Notes: generated from the letters alone by a model not told the origin. A stretch of DNA of 64,000 nucleotides from Acetobacter cerevisiae (GCF_001580535.1 NZ_LHZA01000150.1:1-64000); one strand, 5' to 3'; positions 17,066 through 26,506 are shown, counted from the first letter of the stretch. Translations and numbers: made by a program.

Positions 17066-18695
17066 GAAGCAGTTCTTTTTTCAGCGTATCTGCAACACGC
17101 AGCGCCAGCGCTGCGACCGTAAGAGTGATGTTGCCCGTGCCCACGGTTGAGAAAACTGAGGAACTGGCAATGAAGAGGTTCTCATGGTCATGCGTCCGGC
17201 AATGGCCGTCCACCACGGAATCCTTGGGGTCCGTACCCATGATGGTGCTGCCGGAGGGATGGTCCTGCGGGAAGTAGCCGGGGGTCCATTCCTCATCCGT
17301 GCCGTGCATCAGGCCGATCAGCTCCTTGAACACCTTGCGGGTGTGTTCACAGCTTTTCACGGTGTATTCCGGCAGTTTGTAATACACGTCCGGGTGCGGA
17401 ATGCCGAGAATGTCCTTGTTGGTCTTGCTCAGCGTCAGGCGGTTATCCGGGTCGGGCAGCGCCTCGTTATGGCTGAACAGACGCACGGTGTGGGAGGACA
17501 GATACCGGATCTGCTCTTCCAGCTCCCGCCCGACATAGCCTTTGGAAATGGCCATCTGGGTGGCGAAATCAACCTGATTGTCATCCACCATATGCACCAG
17601 ATACGCGCCGCGCTCATTCCGCCAGTCACCATCACGGAAGTTATCGATCACGTTCGTCTCCAGCGGGCCACGGCCCGGCCAGAGGGCTTTATCGCCACTA
17701 ATGAACGTCACCTGCACGCCGGTATGGTCCATCATGTTCCGCCCGACATGGCCGGAACTGTTGGCCACACCGTCCGGGCTCTGCTCATCAGCGGAGACCA
17801 GCAGCAGTTTGGCGGTTTCAATACAATGCGCGGCAATCACAAAGTATTTGCCGGTTACGCGGTGTGAGTTTTTGTCCGGGTCATAATACTGGACGCCGGT
17901 CACGCGCTTGTTCGCGCTGTCACGCTCGATTTTATAGACCACAGCGTTGGGGATGAACTTCGCCCCGGCAGCCTCGGCATGGTACACGGAATAGCTGCCG
18001 TTATACATCGCCCCGATGGGGCAGATGGGCATGCAGTTATTGTGGCCTTCACACGTCGGGCGGCTGTCATACGGGCGGGTGTTACGGGCCTGCGGCTCAT
18101 GCACAACGCGCCAGGGCGTCTTCTCGTCAATCAGCTTGCGGAACTGCTGCGCGGCGTAGGAAATGGGCAGCGCTTCCATCGGGTACGGCTGCTTGCGCGG
18201 AGAGCCGAGGTCTTCCTTGGCCGGGTCCGGCCCGCAGACGCCCATCATCACTTCCGCCTGATAATAGAACGGTTCCAGGTCTTCATATTTCAAAGCCCAG
18301 TCACGCCCCTGCCCGTAGCGGGTTTTCAGCTCAAAGTCGGACGGCAGGTAACGCCATGCGCACCCGGCCCAGTGCCATGTGGTGCCGCCCATCATACGCA
18401 GGTACACCTGCTGATACGCTTCCGCATTCGGGCCGGAGGTGTGCAGGTAATCGTTCGGGGTGATCTGGTTTGGCGGATGTCTGGCCCACGGCACAGCCGG
18501 GAATGGTCCCTGATAAGAGGGCTTGTTTTCCAGATTACGGAAGTTTTCTACAAAATGCTGGCGGTCCACACGGGGGCCTGCTTCCAGCACAATGACGGAA
18601 ATTCCGGCACGCGCGAGTTCATTAGCAATGGAAGACCCGGCAACACCGGACCCGACAATGACAACATCGGCGGAAAGAGTCTGTTCAGAAGGCAT
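17058..18695 (-). CDS. GMC-family FAD dehydrogenase large subunit (gluconate/2-ketogluconate/sorbitol type)
   Basis: 545 residues. The FAD-binding fold begins VVIVGSGVAG (residues 11-20) with the ribose-binding Glu in VLEAG. Cys215, Cys221 and Cys225 lie in CEGHNNCMPIC, a cluster that in this subfamily is associated with an iron-sulfur centre. The C-terminal GMC region has DHPSGSTIMGTDP and GTGNITLT, carrying the catalytic His/Asn pair. It is the catalytic subunit, oxidising a sugar or sugar acid in the periplasm and folded with the Tat-exported small subunit. Substrate cannot be settled by eye: gluconate, 2-ketogluconate and D-sorbitol dehydrogenases all share this architecture. Confidence 0.9.
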   Translation of the reverse strand: MPSEQTLSADVVIVGSGVAGSSIANELARAGISVIVLEAGPRVDRQHFVENFRNLENKPSYQGPFPAVPWARHPPNQITPNDYLHTSGPNAEAYQQVYLRMMGGTTWHWAGCAWRYLPSDFELKTRYGQGRDWALKYEDLEPFYYQAEVMMGVCGPDPAKEDLGSPRKQPYPMEALPISYAAQQFRKLIDEKTPWRVVHEPQARNTRPYDSRPTCEGHNNCMPICPIGAMYNGSYSVYHAEAAGAKFIPNAVVYKIERDSANKRVTGVQYYDPDKNSHRVTGKYFVIAAHCIETAKLLLVSADEQSPDGVANSSGHVGRNMMDHTGVQVTFISGDKALWPGRGPLETNVIDNFRDGDWRNERGAYLVHMVDDNQVDFATQMAISKGYVGRELEEQIRYLSSHTVRLFSHNEALPDPDNRLTLSKTNKDILGIPHPDVYYKLPEYTVKSCEHTRKVFKELIGLMHGTDEEWTPGYFPQDHPSGSTIMGTDPKDSVVDGHCRTHDHENLFIASSSVFSTVGTGNITLTVAALALRVADTLKKELLHG

Positions 18696-18714
18696 ACGGC
18701 TGATATTCCCGCTC

Positions 18715-19350
18715 TCAGGTCGGTTCTACGACGAATTTAGAGGGTGAAAGGGCTGGATGCCCTGTGGGACGGTCGACTTCCGGCGGCTGGGTGGTCCAGT
18801 AGAACGGGCCGCCTGTGGCGTAGGTCTTGGGGTAAATGGCGTCCTTCGTGATGTCGAACATCAGGGCGGAGCGATAAACCACCACCTTGCCGTCCGCCAC
18901 ACCGCGATACCAGCCGGTCATAATATCGTGGATGACATCCTTCAGAGCCGGGTCCGCCTTCTCTGCCGCCGCGGCAAATGCGGAGGCACTGGTGAACTGC
19001 CCGGAGCCCATCAGATCATGCAATTTGCTGATCTGCGCCTGCCGGTCGGCACTGCTCTGCACAATTCCTGCATAGATGGCATTCCCGATACGCAGATCCA
19101 GCGTGGGCCGATCTGTCAGCAAACGAGAGACCGCCATGAACTGCGTGGCCACAGGGTCCGCGCCAGATGCGGGGCTGGGTTGCGTTTCCTCCGCACCGGC
19201 AATGCCACTGGCAACACCATACGTAACGGCAGCGCCCATGCCCGTCATCAGCATATCGCGCCGGGACATCCGCATCAGTCTTGCCATTCTCATAGCATTG
19301 GGCGAGACATTTTGCAGATTGACAGGCACGCAGGGCCAGTCTTTCTTCAT
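18715..19350 (-). CDS. Small subunit of membrane-bound FAD dehydrogenase, Tat-exported
   Basis: 211 residues. The N-terminus carries a twin-arginine signal (MSRRDMLMTG, Arg30-Arg31) followed by a hydrophobic stretch and an Ala-rich cleavage region. The mature part belongs to the gluconate 2-dehydrogenase subunit 3/sorbitol dehydrogenase small-subunit family. It is needed for export and assembly of the cofactor-loaded large subunit, which has no signal of its own. The start at 19350 is backed by AAAGGA 9 nt upstream; the long charged leader before the RR motif is noteworthy. The gene order small-large-cytochrome is the usual one. Confidence 0.87.
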   Translation of the reverse strand: MKKDWPCVPVNLQNVSPNAMRMARLMRMSRRDMLMTGMGAAVTYGVASGIAGAEETQPSPASGADPVATQFMAVSRLLTDRPTLDLRIGNAIYAGIVQSSADRQAQISKLHDLMGSGQFTSASAFAAAAEKADPALKDVIHDIMTGWYRGVADGKVVVYRSALMFDITKDAIYPKTYATGGPFYWTTQPPEVDRPTGHPALSPSKFVVEPT

Positions 19351-19506
19351 GGTCAGTCCTTTTCCACAGGTTTGTACATAACCGGGCAGACCATCGGCCC
19401 AGATGAGCCATGGTCCTTTTTGTTATTTCATCAGGGGTAAAGTCTATAATGACGTACCCGGCAGGCGTCCAGCCTGAAATTCCCGCCTTTCCGGATTTCC
19501 TCAAAA

Positions 19507-19530
19507 TGATATTTATTCTCAAATAGAATA
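19507..19530. promoter_or_regulatory. Fur-box-like sequence overlapping an inverted repeat
   Basis: TGATATTTATTCTCA (19507-19521) matches 12 of 14 informative positions of the 15-bp Fur repeat TGATAATNATTATCA. It overlaps a perfect palindrome TATTCT-N5-AGAATA at 19514-19530. It lies about 160 bp upstream of the dehydrogenase small-subunit start. Regulator identity is inferred from similarity only. Confidence 0.4.
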
Positions 19531-19729
19531 CATATTATTGCCATTTTTGCAGGCGCATTGTTTTCTGTTCAGAATGTTTTGACCGCCTGCACAGGGTTAT
19601 TCTGGCCATGACGCCCTCCAAGCCCCCGACTGCGGTTCTGATTGCCTTCCCCGGCCGGGCTGATGAGCCTCACACTTTTCTGAATATTACAAAGACGTAG
19701 CCCGTATTGACCGGCCTGAGCCGTCTGTT

Positions 19730-19745
19730 ATATTGCTACCAATAT
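19730..19745. promoter_or_regulatory. Candidate MarR operator palindrome
   Basis: ATATTG-CTAC-CAATAT is a perfect 6-bp-arm inverted repeat, 46 bp upstream of the marR GTG start. AT-rich 16-18 bp palindromes at this position are typical autoregulatory MarR sites. Confidence 0.5.
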
Positions 19746-19791
19746 ATTTTACATGTCAAATATTCCCACCCTAACAAAATAGAGGTTTCTG

Positions 19792-20262
19792 GTGACCCAG
19801 CACGGCCTGCCGGCTCTGGATGATTCCGCGTTCAGTTCCATGGCGCTCACCTTCCGCGTCATGCGGCTGGCGGCGGTGTGGCGCACGCGGCTGGAACGCG
19901 CCCTGCGTCCGCACGGCATGACCGTGGCTGTCATGCGGCCTCTGGCGTATCTGATGATGACGCCCGAAGGCACCACCCTGCGGGATCTGGCTCTGGTGAT
20001 GGACACGGACTGCTCCGCCCTGGTGCGGGTGCTGGACCTTCTGGAAAAGGAAGGTCTGCTCTCACGCACGCCGGACGCGCAGGACCGCCGCGCCAAATGT
20101 CTGAGCCTGACCGCAGCGGGGCGGGAAAAATGCGCTCTGTTCCACAAGGTTGCAGGAGAAGTCGAACACAGCATGAAACAGGGCATGACCGCGCAGGATA
20201 CGCAGGGCCTTCTGGCCCGCATGGATGCCCTTCTGACCACCGCCCACTCTCTGCCCTCTTAA
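19792..20262 (+). CDS. MarR family transcriptional regulator
   Basis: 156 residues. The winged helix-turn-helix lies around residues 55-110, with TTLRDLALVMDTDCSALVRVLDLLEKEGLL forming the recognition helix region and RTPDAQDRRAKCLSLT the wing carrying the conserved DxRxxxxxLT pattern. The start is GTG at 19792 with an AGAGG site. It is followed after 22 bp by the FUSC efflux gene, so it probably represses that gene and itself through the palindrome at 19730-19745. Aromatic acids or other phenolic ligands are the usual inducers of such pairs; the ligand here is unknown. Confidence 0.9.
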   Translation: MTQHGLPALDDSAFSSMALTFRVMRLAAVWRTRLERALRPHGMTVAVMRPLAYLMMTPEGTTLRDLALVMDTDCSALVRVLDLLEKEGLLSRTPDAQDRRAKCLSLTAAGREKCALFHKVAGEVEHSMKQGMTAQDTQGLLARMDALLTTAHSLPS

Positions 20263-20284
20263 GGCCTTCGGAATAGCCTGCGCC

Positions 20285-22513
20285 ATGTCCAACAGTTTTT
20301 CAGACACACTCCGCCGCCTGATGCCCGCCATGTTTGCAGAGGATGAGCGCTGGCAGGCCACATTGGGCACCGCCGCCTATACGGCGCGGGTGTTTCTATG
20401 CATTGGTATTGCGTTGTTTCTGGCCTTCATGTTCCAGTTGCAGTCCCCCATGAGCGCGGCGACCACGGTGCTGATTGTGGCAAACCCCACAGTAGGGGCC
20501 ATGGTTTCCAAAAGCGTGTGGCGTGTCATTGGCACGGTCATTGGCGCGTCCATCAGCGTGGGCGTGATGGCGGCGTTTGTGCAGTCTCCGGTGCTGTATT
20601 TTGCAGCGCTTTCCGTCTTTGTGGGGCTGGCCTGTATGGTCGCCACCTTCCTGCGGCTGTTCCGCGCCTATGCCGCCGTGCTGGTGGGCTATACGATTGT
20701 GATTGTGTCCGCACCGGCTTTTGCCAACCCGGAGCATATCTTTCTGGCAGCCATGGGGCGGCTTTCTGCGGTGACAACCGGCGTTGTAACCACTGCTTTT
20801 GTGTTCATGCTCACCTCCCCGCGCAAGCCTGGCAGGGTGTTAAGTGCGCTGGGGGATGCGTTCCGGGAAACAGTCCGCCATGCCTTGTCCTTTCACGCAG
20901 CGGAAAGCCAGCACCCCACAACGGCAGCCGCCACGGAGCACGCAGCGGAACAGATTGAGCGTCTGGAAACCGCAGCCCCTGCCCCGTCTTTCCGCGCGTT
21001 GCCGCAACCGCTGTATGACAGCCGCAGCCGCCTGCTGGCCCGCATGGCCGGACTTGGGCCTGCTATTGAATATGCCGCGGCTGATGACCGGGACATGCAG
21101 GCCCGCGTCAACCGCCTGCGCATTGGCCTGAGCCGCCTGACCGGGCTGATTGTGACATACCACCCCTACTGGCTGAACCTCTCTCTGGCCAACGGGGCCT
21201 CCTGCGCGGTGCATCAGGAAGTGGCTGCCACGCTAACGCGCATTCTGGAACTGACGGAAAAACCGGGCTGGCAGGAAGACCCCAAACCTATTTCCGCCTG
21301 CATCCGCACCACGCTGCATGCGCTGGAGCGGCTGGAACAGCAGACGACATCCCCCACCGTTCTGGCCTCGCTGGACAATACGCGGGATGTGCTGGTGCAG
21401 CTGGATCAGGCCTTGCATGACCTGACGATCCGCCGCCCGACCCGTGCGCGCATGCCTCTGCGACCGTATCTGGAATGGCCCATGGCGCTGCGCAACGGCG
21501 CACGTGGCATGTTTATTGCCCTGCTGGCCGGGATGATGTGGTACGTGCTGCACTGGAGCACCGGGCCGATGCTCATGCTGTTTGTGGTGGCGGCTTCCAG
21601 CCTGCTGTCCACAACGCCCTCTGCCGCAAAAACCAGTCCGTTGATGGCCTGCGGCACGGCCCTCGCTATTCCTGCCAGCTTTTTGTGCCACACGCTCGGC
21701 CTGCCGCAGATTGATGGTTACCCGCTGCTCTGGCTGACCATCTGCCTGTTTCTGCTGCCCGGTGTGTGGTTGCAGTTCCACCCACGCTACAGCATTGGTG
21801 CATTTGGCTATGCGGTGTTTTTCACCATGATGCTCGCCGTAAATAACCCGATTACCTATGACGACCTGACACTGACCAACAACTGGATGACCATGGCGGT
21901 CGCGTGCGTTCTGCTGGTGCTGGTCTTCCGGGTAATCTTGCCTGCAAACCATCGGCTGGATGCGGCACGACTGGTCTCGTCCCTCACCCGCAGTGTGCAG
22001 CGTCTGGCCCTTGCCCCGCAGAACCGGAAGGTGATGTGGGTGGCATGGGAAGGATTCCAGATTCAGAAAATCTCCCGGATGATGATGCGGTTTTCCTTTC
22101 TGACAGACAACGTGGACCGCCGGGGCTATACGGATGCCGCCTTTGCCGCTCTCTCCCTCGGGCGGCTGATTGTCCGGCTGCGCTGGAACGCAGGCCACAC
22201 CCTGCCCGATGGCCAGACCCATGACATTCTGGAAGAGGCTCTGGGTGCCTTCCGCCACCTGCATCGCGCCCCGCTGGAAACAGCAGCCAGCCTGAGCCTT
22301 GCCGCGCAGAAAATCAGCGCTATCCCTGACCACCCCGGCACCGCACTGGCGCGAGACCGTGTTGTGTCCTGCCTTGAACAGGCGGCCTATATCATCCGCT
22401 CCGTGCCGGGCTTTTTTGACCGCCACGGCCCGCTACAACTTACGGCAGACATGCCGGGTGCGGATGCGCCTGTTTCTGCCATGGTGCCACAGCGGCATGT
22501 GGTGTTTGGGTAA
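20285..22513 (+). CDS. FUSC family inner-membrane protein (aromatic acid exporter AaeB-like)
   Basis: 742 residues. An N-terminal block of about five or six hydrophobic segments (residues 35-180), a cytosolic stretch rich in charged residues (180-390), a second hydrophobic block (400-570) and a cytosolic tail: the duplicated layout of FUSC/AaeB (PET family) transporters. These proteins export p-hydroxybenzoate and similar compounds, usually with a periplasmic adaptor (AaeA). No adaptor gene lies nearby, so it may act alone or with one encoded elsewhere. Co-directional with marR and likely in one transcript. Confidence 0.87.
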   Translation: MSNSFSDTLRRLMPAMFAEDERWQATLGTAAYTARVFLCIGIALFLAFMFQLQSPMSAATTVLIVANPTVGAMVSKSVWRVIGTVIGASISVGVMAAFVQSPVLYFAALSVFVGLACMVATFLRLFRAYAAVLVGYTIVIVSAPAFANPEHIFLAAMGRLSAVTTGVVTTAFVFMLTSPRKPGRVLSALGDAFRETVRHALSFHAAESQHPTTAAATEHAAEQIERLETAAPAPSFRALPQPLYDSRSRLLARMAGLGPAIEYAAADDRDMQARVNRLRIGLSRLTGLIVTYHPYWLNLSLANGASCAVHQEVAATLTRILELTEKPGWQEDPKPISACIRTTLHALERLEQQTTSPTVLASLDNTRDVLVQLDQALHDLTIRRPTRARMPLRPYLEWPMALRNGARGMFIALLAGMMWYVLHWSTGPMLMLFVVAASSLLSTTPSAAKTSPLMACGTALAIPASFLCHTLGLPQIDGYPLLWLTICLFLLPGVWLQFHPRYSIGAFGYAVFFTMMLAVNNPITYDDLTLTNNWMTMAVACVLLVLVFRVILPANHRLDAARLVSSLTRSVQRLALAPQNRKVMWVAWEGFQIQKISRMMMRFSFLTDNVDRRGYTDAAFAALSLGRLIVRLRWNAGHTLPDGQTHDILEEALGAFRHLHRAPLETAASLSLAAQKISAIPDHPGTALARDRVVSCLEQAAYIIRSVPGFFDRHGPLQLTADMPGADAPVSAMVPQRHVVFG

Positions 22514-22532
22514 ACAGAGCAGCAGGAGGCAT

Positions 22533-22572
22533 CCTGCGACGGCTGTGTAATAGTTCCACACAGGGTCGCAGG
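22533..22572. terminator. Long stem-loop between convergent genes
   Basis: CCTGCGAC ... GTCGCAGG outer arms enclose CTGTGT ... ACACAG inner arms. This strong two-part hairpin sits between the ends of the FUSC (+) and PI-PLC-like (-) genes. It has no T-tract, so bidirectional termination is inferred from position and stability. Confidence 0.5.
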
Positions 22573-22610
22573 GTTACTTCTGCCTGTATCGGTTTAAGCG
22601 ACTACGAACC

Positions 22611-23786
22611 TTACTCGGTCACATCAGCCGCAGAACAAGTGGCAGGCGCGTTGACGGGATTGCAGCGCGCAACAGCACCACCGGGGAAGGCAACAGTGTA
22701 GTTGTTCCACGGCGCTGTTTCAAAAGCAGGATAATCCGTGCTGATGATTTGCGCCCCGGACTGAAACGCAATCTCCCGCCGGGTAACATCCCCCTGTCGG
22801 GCTTCTACCGTATTGGCGTCTGAACGGGTTCTGACCAGATAACCCTTTTTAACAAGAGACTGAATATTCTGGAGAGCGGCCGTATTATCAACCGCAGCGC
22901 TGCCGTTACCGGAGCGCCCGACAAAGCCTTCATTCGCTTCCGTAAACGCAGCATCCGGGTCTCCAGGGCGACCATTGGTAAAGACAACGCGGCCGCGCAA
23001 CGCCGGGTGCCCGTCCACATAACGCGCCGTATCATGCGGGCGGTCAAACGTGAACACAACCTTGCCACGCCCAAAGGCCAGAGCAGGCCAGCCACGTTTT
23101 AAAATAGCCTCCTCCAGCGTGGCATAGGAACCGCGCACATCATCGGGGGTCAGAATATTTTCCCGACCGAAGACGGACAGCAATTCCGCATCCAGCTTGT
23201 CATACGTCGCTTTGGTAAACTGCTCGGGCTGGGTGAAGGGGAGCTTGCCGCCGGGCAGCGGTACATCCTGCTTGGTCTCCAGATCAATATAGAGCGGCAG
23301 ATGATTGGGGTGTGCGTCTGACCATTCTTTGATCATCGTCAAACACTGGCGCAAAGGCTCACAACTGGACCGCTGATCAATATCCACAATATGCATGACC
23401 TTGAAGTCTGTGCCCTGCTTATCGGTCGCATCACTCTGGTCCGCATCCGGGGTGAAGCCTGCCTTTTTCTCCCACGCCACGCCGCGCGGGTGCGCGTAAC
23501 GTTTGCCCGAACTATCGGCATAAATATCAATCTCAAGCTGGCGCACGCCCCCATCCAGCTGAGATTTCAATGAACCGTGCTGATAATCCAGTGCGTTTGC
23601 CATCTCTGCCGACTGGCTCTTCAACCAGGCGAGTGTGGTGGGAGAGAGGCTGCGACGATAGCTGTTGTGCGTGCCGATCACCTGAATCTGGTTCATTTTG
23701 AGGGTGTCGTCCGCAAAACTTGCGGGGGTTGACAAAACAGAAAAAGCACAGAGGAGCGCAGGAAACGCACAAAAAACCGGTTTCAT
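22611..23786 (-). CDS. Ca2+-dependent phosphoinositide-specific phospholipase C-like protein
   Basis: 391 residues with an N-terminal signal peptide (cleavage near ASFA, residue 25). The PI-PLC TIM-barrel motif GTHNSY is at 38-43 (first catalytic His40), followed by LEIDIYAD (metal-binding Glu/Asp) and the second His in KVMHIVDID. This matches the PI-PLC-C1/PF16670 group of secreted bacterial phospholipase C-like proteins. Likely substrates are glycerophospho-linked inositides or related phosphodiesters in the periplasm or outside; the real substrate is unknown. It is divergent from the TonB receptor gene across an AT-rich control region. Confidence 0.85.
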   Translation of the reverse strand: MKPVFCAFPALLCAFSVLSTPASFADDTLKMNQIQVIGTHNSYRRSLSPTTLAWLKSQSAEMANALDYQHGSLKSQLDGGVRQLEIDIYADSSGKRYAHPRGVAWEKKAGFTPDADQSDATDKQGTDFKVMHIVDIDQRSSCEPLRQCLTMIKEWSDAHPNHLPLYIDLETKQDVPLPGGKLPFTQPEQFTKATYDKLDAELLSVFGRENILTPDDVRGSYATLEEAILKRGWPALAFGRGKVVFTFDRPHDTARYVDGHPALRGRVVFTNGRPGDPDAAFTEANEGFVGRSGNGSAAVDNTAALQNIQSLVKKGYLVRTRSDANTVEARQGDVTRREIAFQSGAQIISTDYPAFETAPWNNYTVAFPGGAVARCNPVNAPATCSAADVTE

Positions 23787-24151
23787 GGAAATGTCCCATT
23801 TCAGCAGGATGAGAACGGACTCTGTCTATGGGAGGCCGATGGCCCGCATGGAATAAGAATGAGGGCGCTGGAAGTAAAGAAACCACTCCTCTTTTTCATA
23901 TTTATTTCACAAACCATTATCTACAGGTTCTATGAAATAAATTTCATTTTTTAACCAGGACAAGACAAATACAAATCGATAAACATTTATGAAACTTATA
24001 TTACGAACAAGGAATCATTCTTTTGCCGGGGCGTGAATCTTTGTAAGGGGTGAATCATTCGAAATTCCTATGACTGAAGGATGCCCACAACCATGTCCGT
24101 ATGCCGCAGTCAGCTGGTGCTGTTCCACGAATGTCCCGGAAAAATTTCCTT
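23787..24151. other. AT-rich divergent control region
   Basis: 365 bp between the PI-PLC-like gene and the TonB receptor, without a supportable gene. It contains the palindrome at 23932-23947 (listed separately). Confidence 0.6.
23932..23947. promoter_or_regulatory. Palindrome in the PI-PLC/TonB receptor divergent promoter region
   Basis: ATGAAAT-AA-ATTTCAT: 7-bp perfect arms around two bases. It lies 145 bp from the PI-PLC-like start and 204 bp from the receptor start, so it could serve either promoter. The binding protein is unknown; a Fur-family factor is one guess given the receptor. Confidence 0.4.
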
Positions 24152-26494
24152 ATGAAGAAAACACTTTTTAAGTTTGTTTTGTGTTGCGGCATCGTCCTTC
24201 CATGCGAGGCATGGGCGGAAACAGAGAGCGCCAAACCTGCGGAGCATAAACCCAGACAGGCCCCCCATAAGGCCGCGCCGCCCCGCACTCTCAAGGTCAC
24301 AAAAAAGTCTGGGAACCATGCAGAGTCTGGCCTGGAATCCGTGATGGTGACAGCCCAGCGCCGGGCAGAAAACAACCAGAATGTGCCGATTTCCATCCAG
24401 CACATTGATGGTAAAACGCTTGCAAACGCTGGTTATACCGCCCTGACCGACCTGCAATATCTGGCACCCGGCGTGCAGTATGACCCAACACAGGGTGCCG
24501 CTTTTCAGATCCGTGGTGTTGGCAGCGAATCTTTTGACTTTTCCAATGCAAAGTCCGTCAGCGTGGTGGTGGATGATGTTGTGATGGATGCCCAGCGCGC
24601 CAACGGGATGATTGGCATGGTGGATATCAACAATGTTGATATCATGATGGGCCCGCAGGGTACGCTGTTTGGCATGAACTCCACCTCTGGTGTGATTGCC
24701 GTGACAACCGGAAAACCGGTACTGAACAAACTGACAGCCCGCACCAGTGCCAGCTATGGTGAACATAACGAGCGCATTCTCAATGCAACCGTTAATATTC
24801 CGCTGGGCAGTAAGGCCGCTTTCCGTATTTCCGGTTTTGACAATGCGCAGGACGGCTTTGGCCGCAATGTGGTGCTGAACAAGCTGGTCGGCTCAACCAA
24901 TGAATATGGTGGCCGTGCCAAATTCTATGTCGAACCCACAGATAATCTGGATATTACCCTACAGGGCGATTACGCCCACCATTGGGATAGCAGCGTGCGG
25001 ACCCCTGTGGGTGGGCAGAGTGCCGCAGTGACATCTGAACTCAATTCTCTGGGTATCTACCCCAATGCAAAGAACGCGGACACGGCTGACCCCATCTATG
25101 GTAATATTGTTTCAGAAGAATATGGTGCGGCTCTGAAGATCCACACCAAAATTGGTGAAAACGACCTTAATTTTATTAGTGCATGGCGTCAGTCACTCTA
25201 TAACAACAACACGCCGGTCGATCTGGTTCCGCTCGATGTCTCTGCTTATTATCCCTATAACTTTGGCAGCCTGACGACACGCAAGTTCAGCGATGAAATT
25301 CGCTTTTCATCCCCCAAAGGGCATTTTCTGGAATGGCTTGCCGGTGGGTTCTTCAACCGCCTTGATGCCCGCCAGACACAGTATCAGTGGGGCACGGCAG
25401 GGGACCCGCTCTATGTTGACGGGGTTCCGGCACAGAACCTGTATAACAACTCCGGTGCGGTCGGGCAGAGTGGGAATACCTCTCTTTTCCAGTCCCGCAA
25501 TGAGTCTCTGGCGGCCTTTGGTCAGCTGAAGTTCAATATTTCCCGCCACTTTGATATTGCGATCAGTGGGCGTTACACCCATGACAAAAACTCGCAGGGG
25601 CTGAGCTTTATCAATACGGACGCTCAGGCTGTCACGGGATATAATCCGACCTTTACCCCGACCCATAACGCGCCCGTTTACCCGTGGGGCCAGATGACGG
25701 GGCAAAACTTCTCAGGCCGCATTTCGCCTGAATACCACTTCAACCCCAATGTCATGGCCTATTTTACCTTCTCCACGGGCTACAAACCGGCAGGCATCGC
25801 TTTTGTGGGGAACAATTACGACCCCTACCACAAGGAAACCGTTAAATCCTACGAAGTCGGCATGAAGTCTGAATGGATGCACCATAAGCTGCGTCTGAAC
25901 ATGGACGTGTTCCGTGAAGACTTTACCGATTTTCAGGCGACTGTGCTGACCCCTGTTCCGGCAGGAAATGGCACCACTATTCTGACAAGTGCTATCGGGA
26001 ATGCCGGCGGACTGGTCAGTCAGGGTGTGGAAGGTAATGTTGCCTACAGACCGATTCCGGATCTGACGCTCTCGGGTTCTGTCTCTTTTACCGATGCCCA
26101 TTTTACGGACTACGTTGCCAGCACAAAAGCCAACTATACCAATACACGCCTGACCAATGCGCCGGTCTGGTCCGCCAATGCCTTTATTGACTACCACCAT
26201 GACCTGACACCGCACCTTGGCGTGCAGGCACACCTTGATTACGCCTATCGGGGCACGACATGGACCGTAACCGGGCAGCCTGATTATTCAAAAGTTCCGG
26301 CTTATAGCCTCGTCAACCTGCGCGTCAGCCTGCTGCCGCTTAACAAGCGCCTTCAGGTTGGGCTGTATGTGCGGAACATGTTCAACCAGTATTTCTCCAC
26401 CGGCTACCAGCTTTACGGGACGGCAGGGTATCTGCACTACACCTCCCCCGATGCCCGTCGCACCATCGGCGGCTTTATCAACTTCAGCTACTAA
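24152..26494 (+). CDS. TonB-dependent outer-membrane receptor
   Basis: About 780 residues from the ATG at 24152 (MKKTLFKFVLCCG, a good signal peptide); ATGs at 24101 and 24131 give an implausible leader. The plug domain starts near ESVMVTAQRR and contains NVPISIQ and RGVGSESF; the barrel ends in an aromatic-terminated strand (GGFINFSY). It should import an iron complex, vitamin or glycan by TonB energy; nothing in the sequence reveals the ligand. It is monocistronic, followed by a stem-loop, and shares an AT-rich divergent promoter region with the PI-PLC-like gene. Confidence 0.92.
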   Translation: MKKTLFKFVLCCGIVLPCEAWAETESAKPAEHKPRQAPHKAAPPRTLKVTKKSGNHAESGLESVMVTAQRRAENNQNVPISIQHIDGKTLANAGYTALTDLQYLAPGVQYDPTQGAAFQIRGVGSESFDFSNAKSVSVVVDDVVMDAQRANGMIGMVDINNVDIMMGPQGTLFGMNSTSGVIAVTTGKPVLNKLTARTSASYGEHNERILNATVNIPLGSKAAFRISGFDNAQDGFGRNVVLNKLVGSTNEYGGRAKFYVEPTDNLDITLQGDYAHHWDSSVRTPVGGQSAAVTSELNSLGIYPNAKNADTADPIYGNIVSEEYGAALKIHTKIGENDLNFISAWRQSLYNNNTPVDLVPLDVSAYYPYNFGSLTTRKFSDEIRFSSPKGHFLEWLAGGFFNRLDARQTQYQWGTAGDPLYVDGVPAQNLYNNSGAVGQSGNTSLFQSRNESLAAFGQLKFNISRHFDIAISGRYTHDKNSQGLSFINTDAQAVTGYNPTFTPTHNAPVYPWGQMTGQNFSGRISPEYHFNPNVMAYFTFSTGYKPAGIAFVGNNYDPYHKETVKSYEVGMKSEWMHHKLRLNMDVFREDFTDFQATVLTPVPAGNGTTILTSAIGNAGGLVSQGVEGNVAYRPIPDLTLSGSVSFTDAHFTDYVASTKANYTNTRLTNAPVWSANAFIDYHHDLTPHLGVQAHLDYAYRGTTWTVTGQPDYSKVPAYSLVNLRVSLLPLNKRLQVGLYVRNMFNQYFSTGYQLYGTAGYLHYTSPDARRTIGGFINFSY

Positions 26495-26506
26495 GCTGCG
26501 CTCTCG

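Larger units (their letters stand above)
19351..19791. other. Divergent control region between the dehydrogenase operon and marR
   Basis: 441 bp without a supportable gene. It holds a Fur-box-like sequence with an overlapping palindrome (19507-19530) on the dehydrogenase side and a 16-bp palindrome (19730-19745) just upstream of marR. Confidence 0.65.

Noticed and set aside
21233-22426. A 397-codon open frame antisense to the FUSC gene
   Set aside because: The plus-strand protein has clear FUSC layout; the antisense product is rich in His/Gln/Arg, a typical shadow signature.
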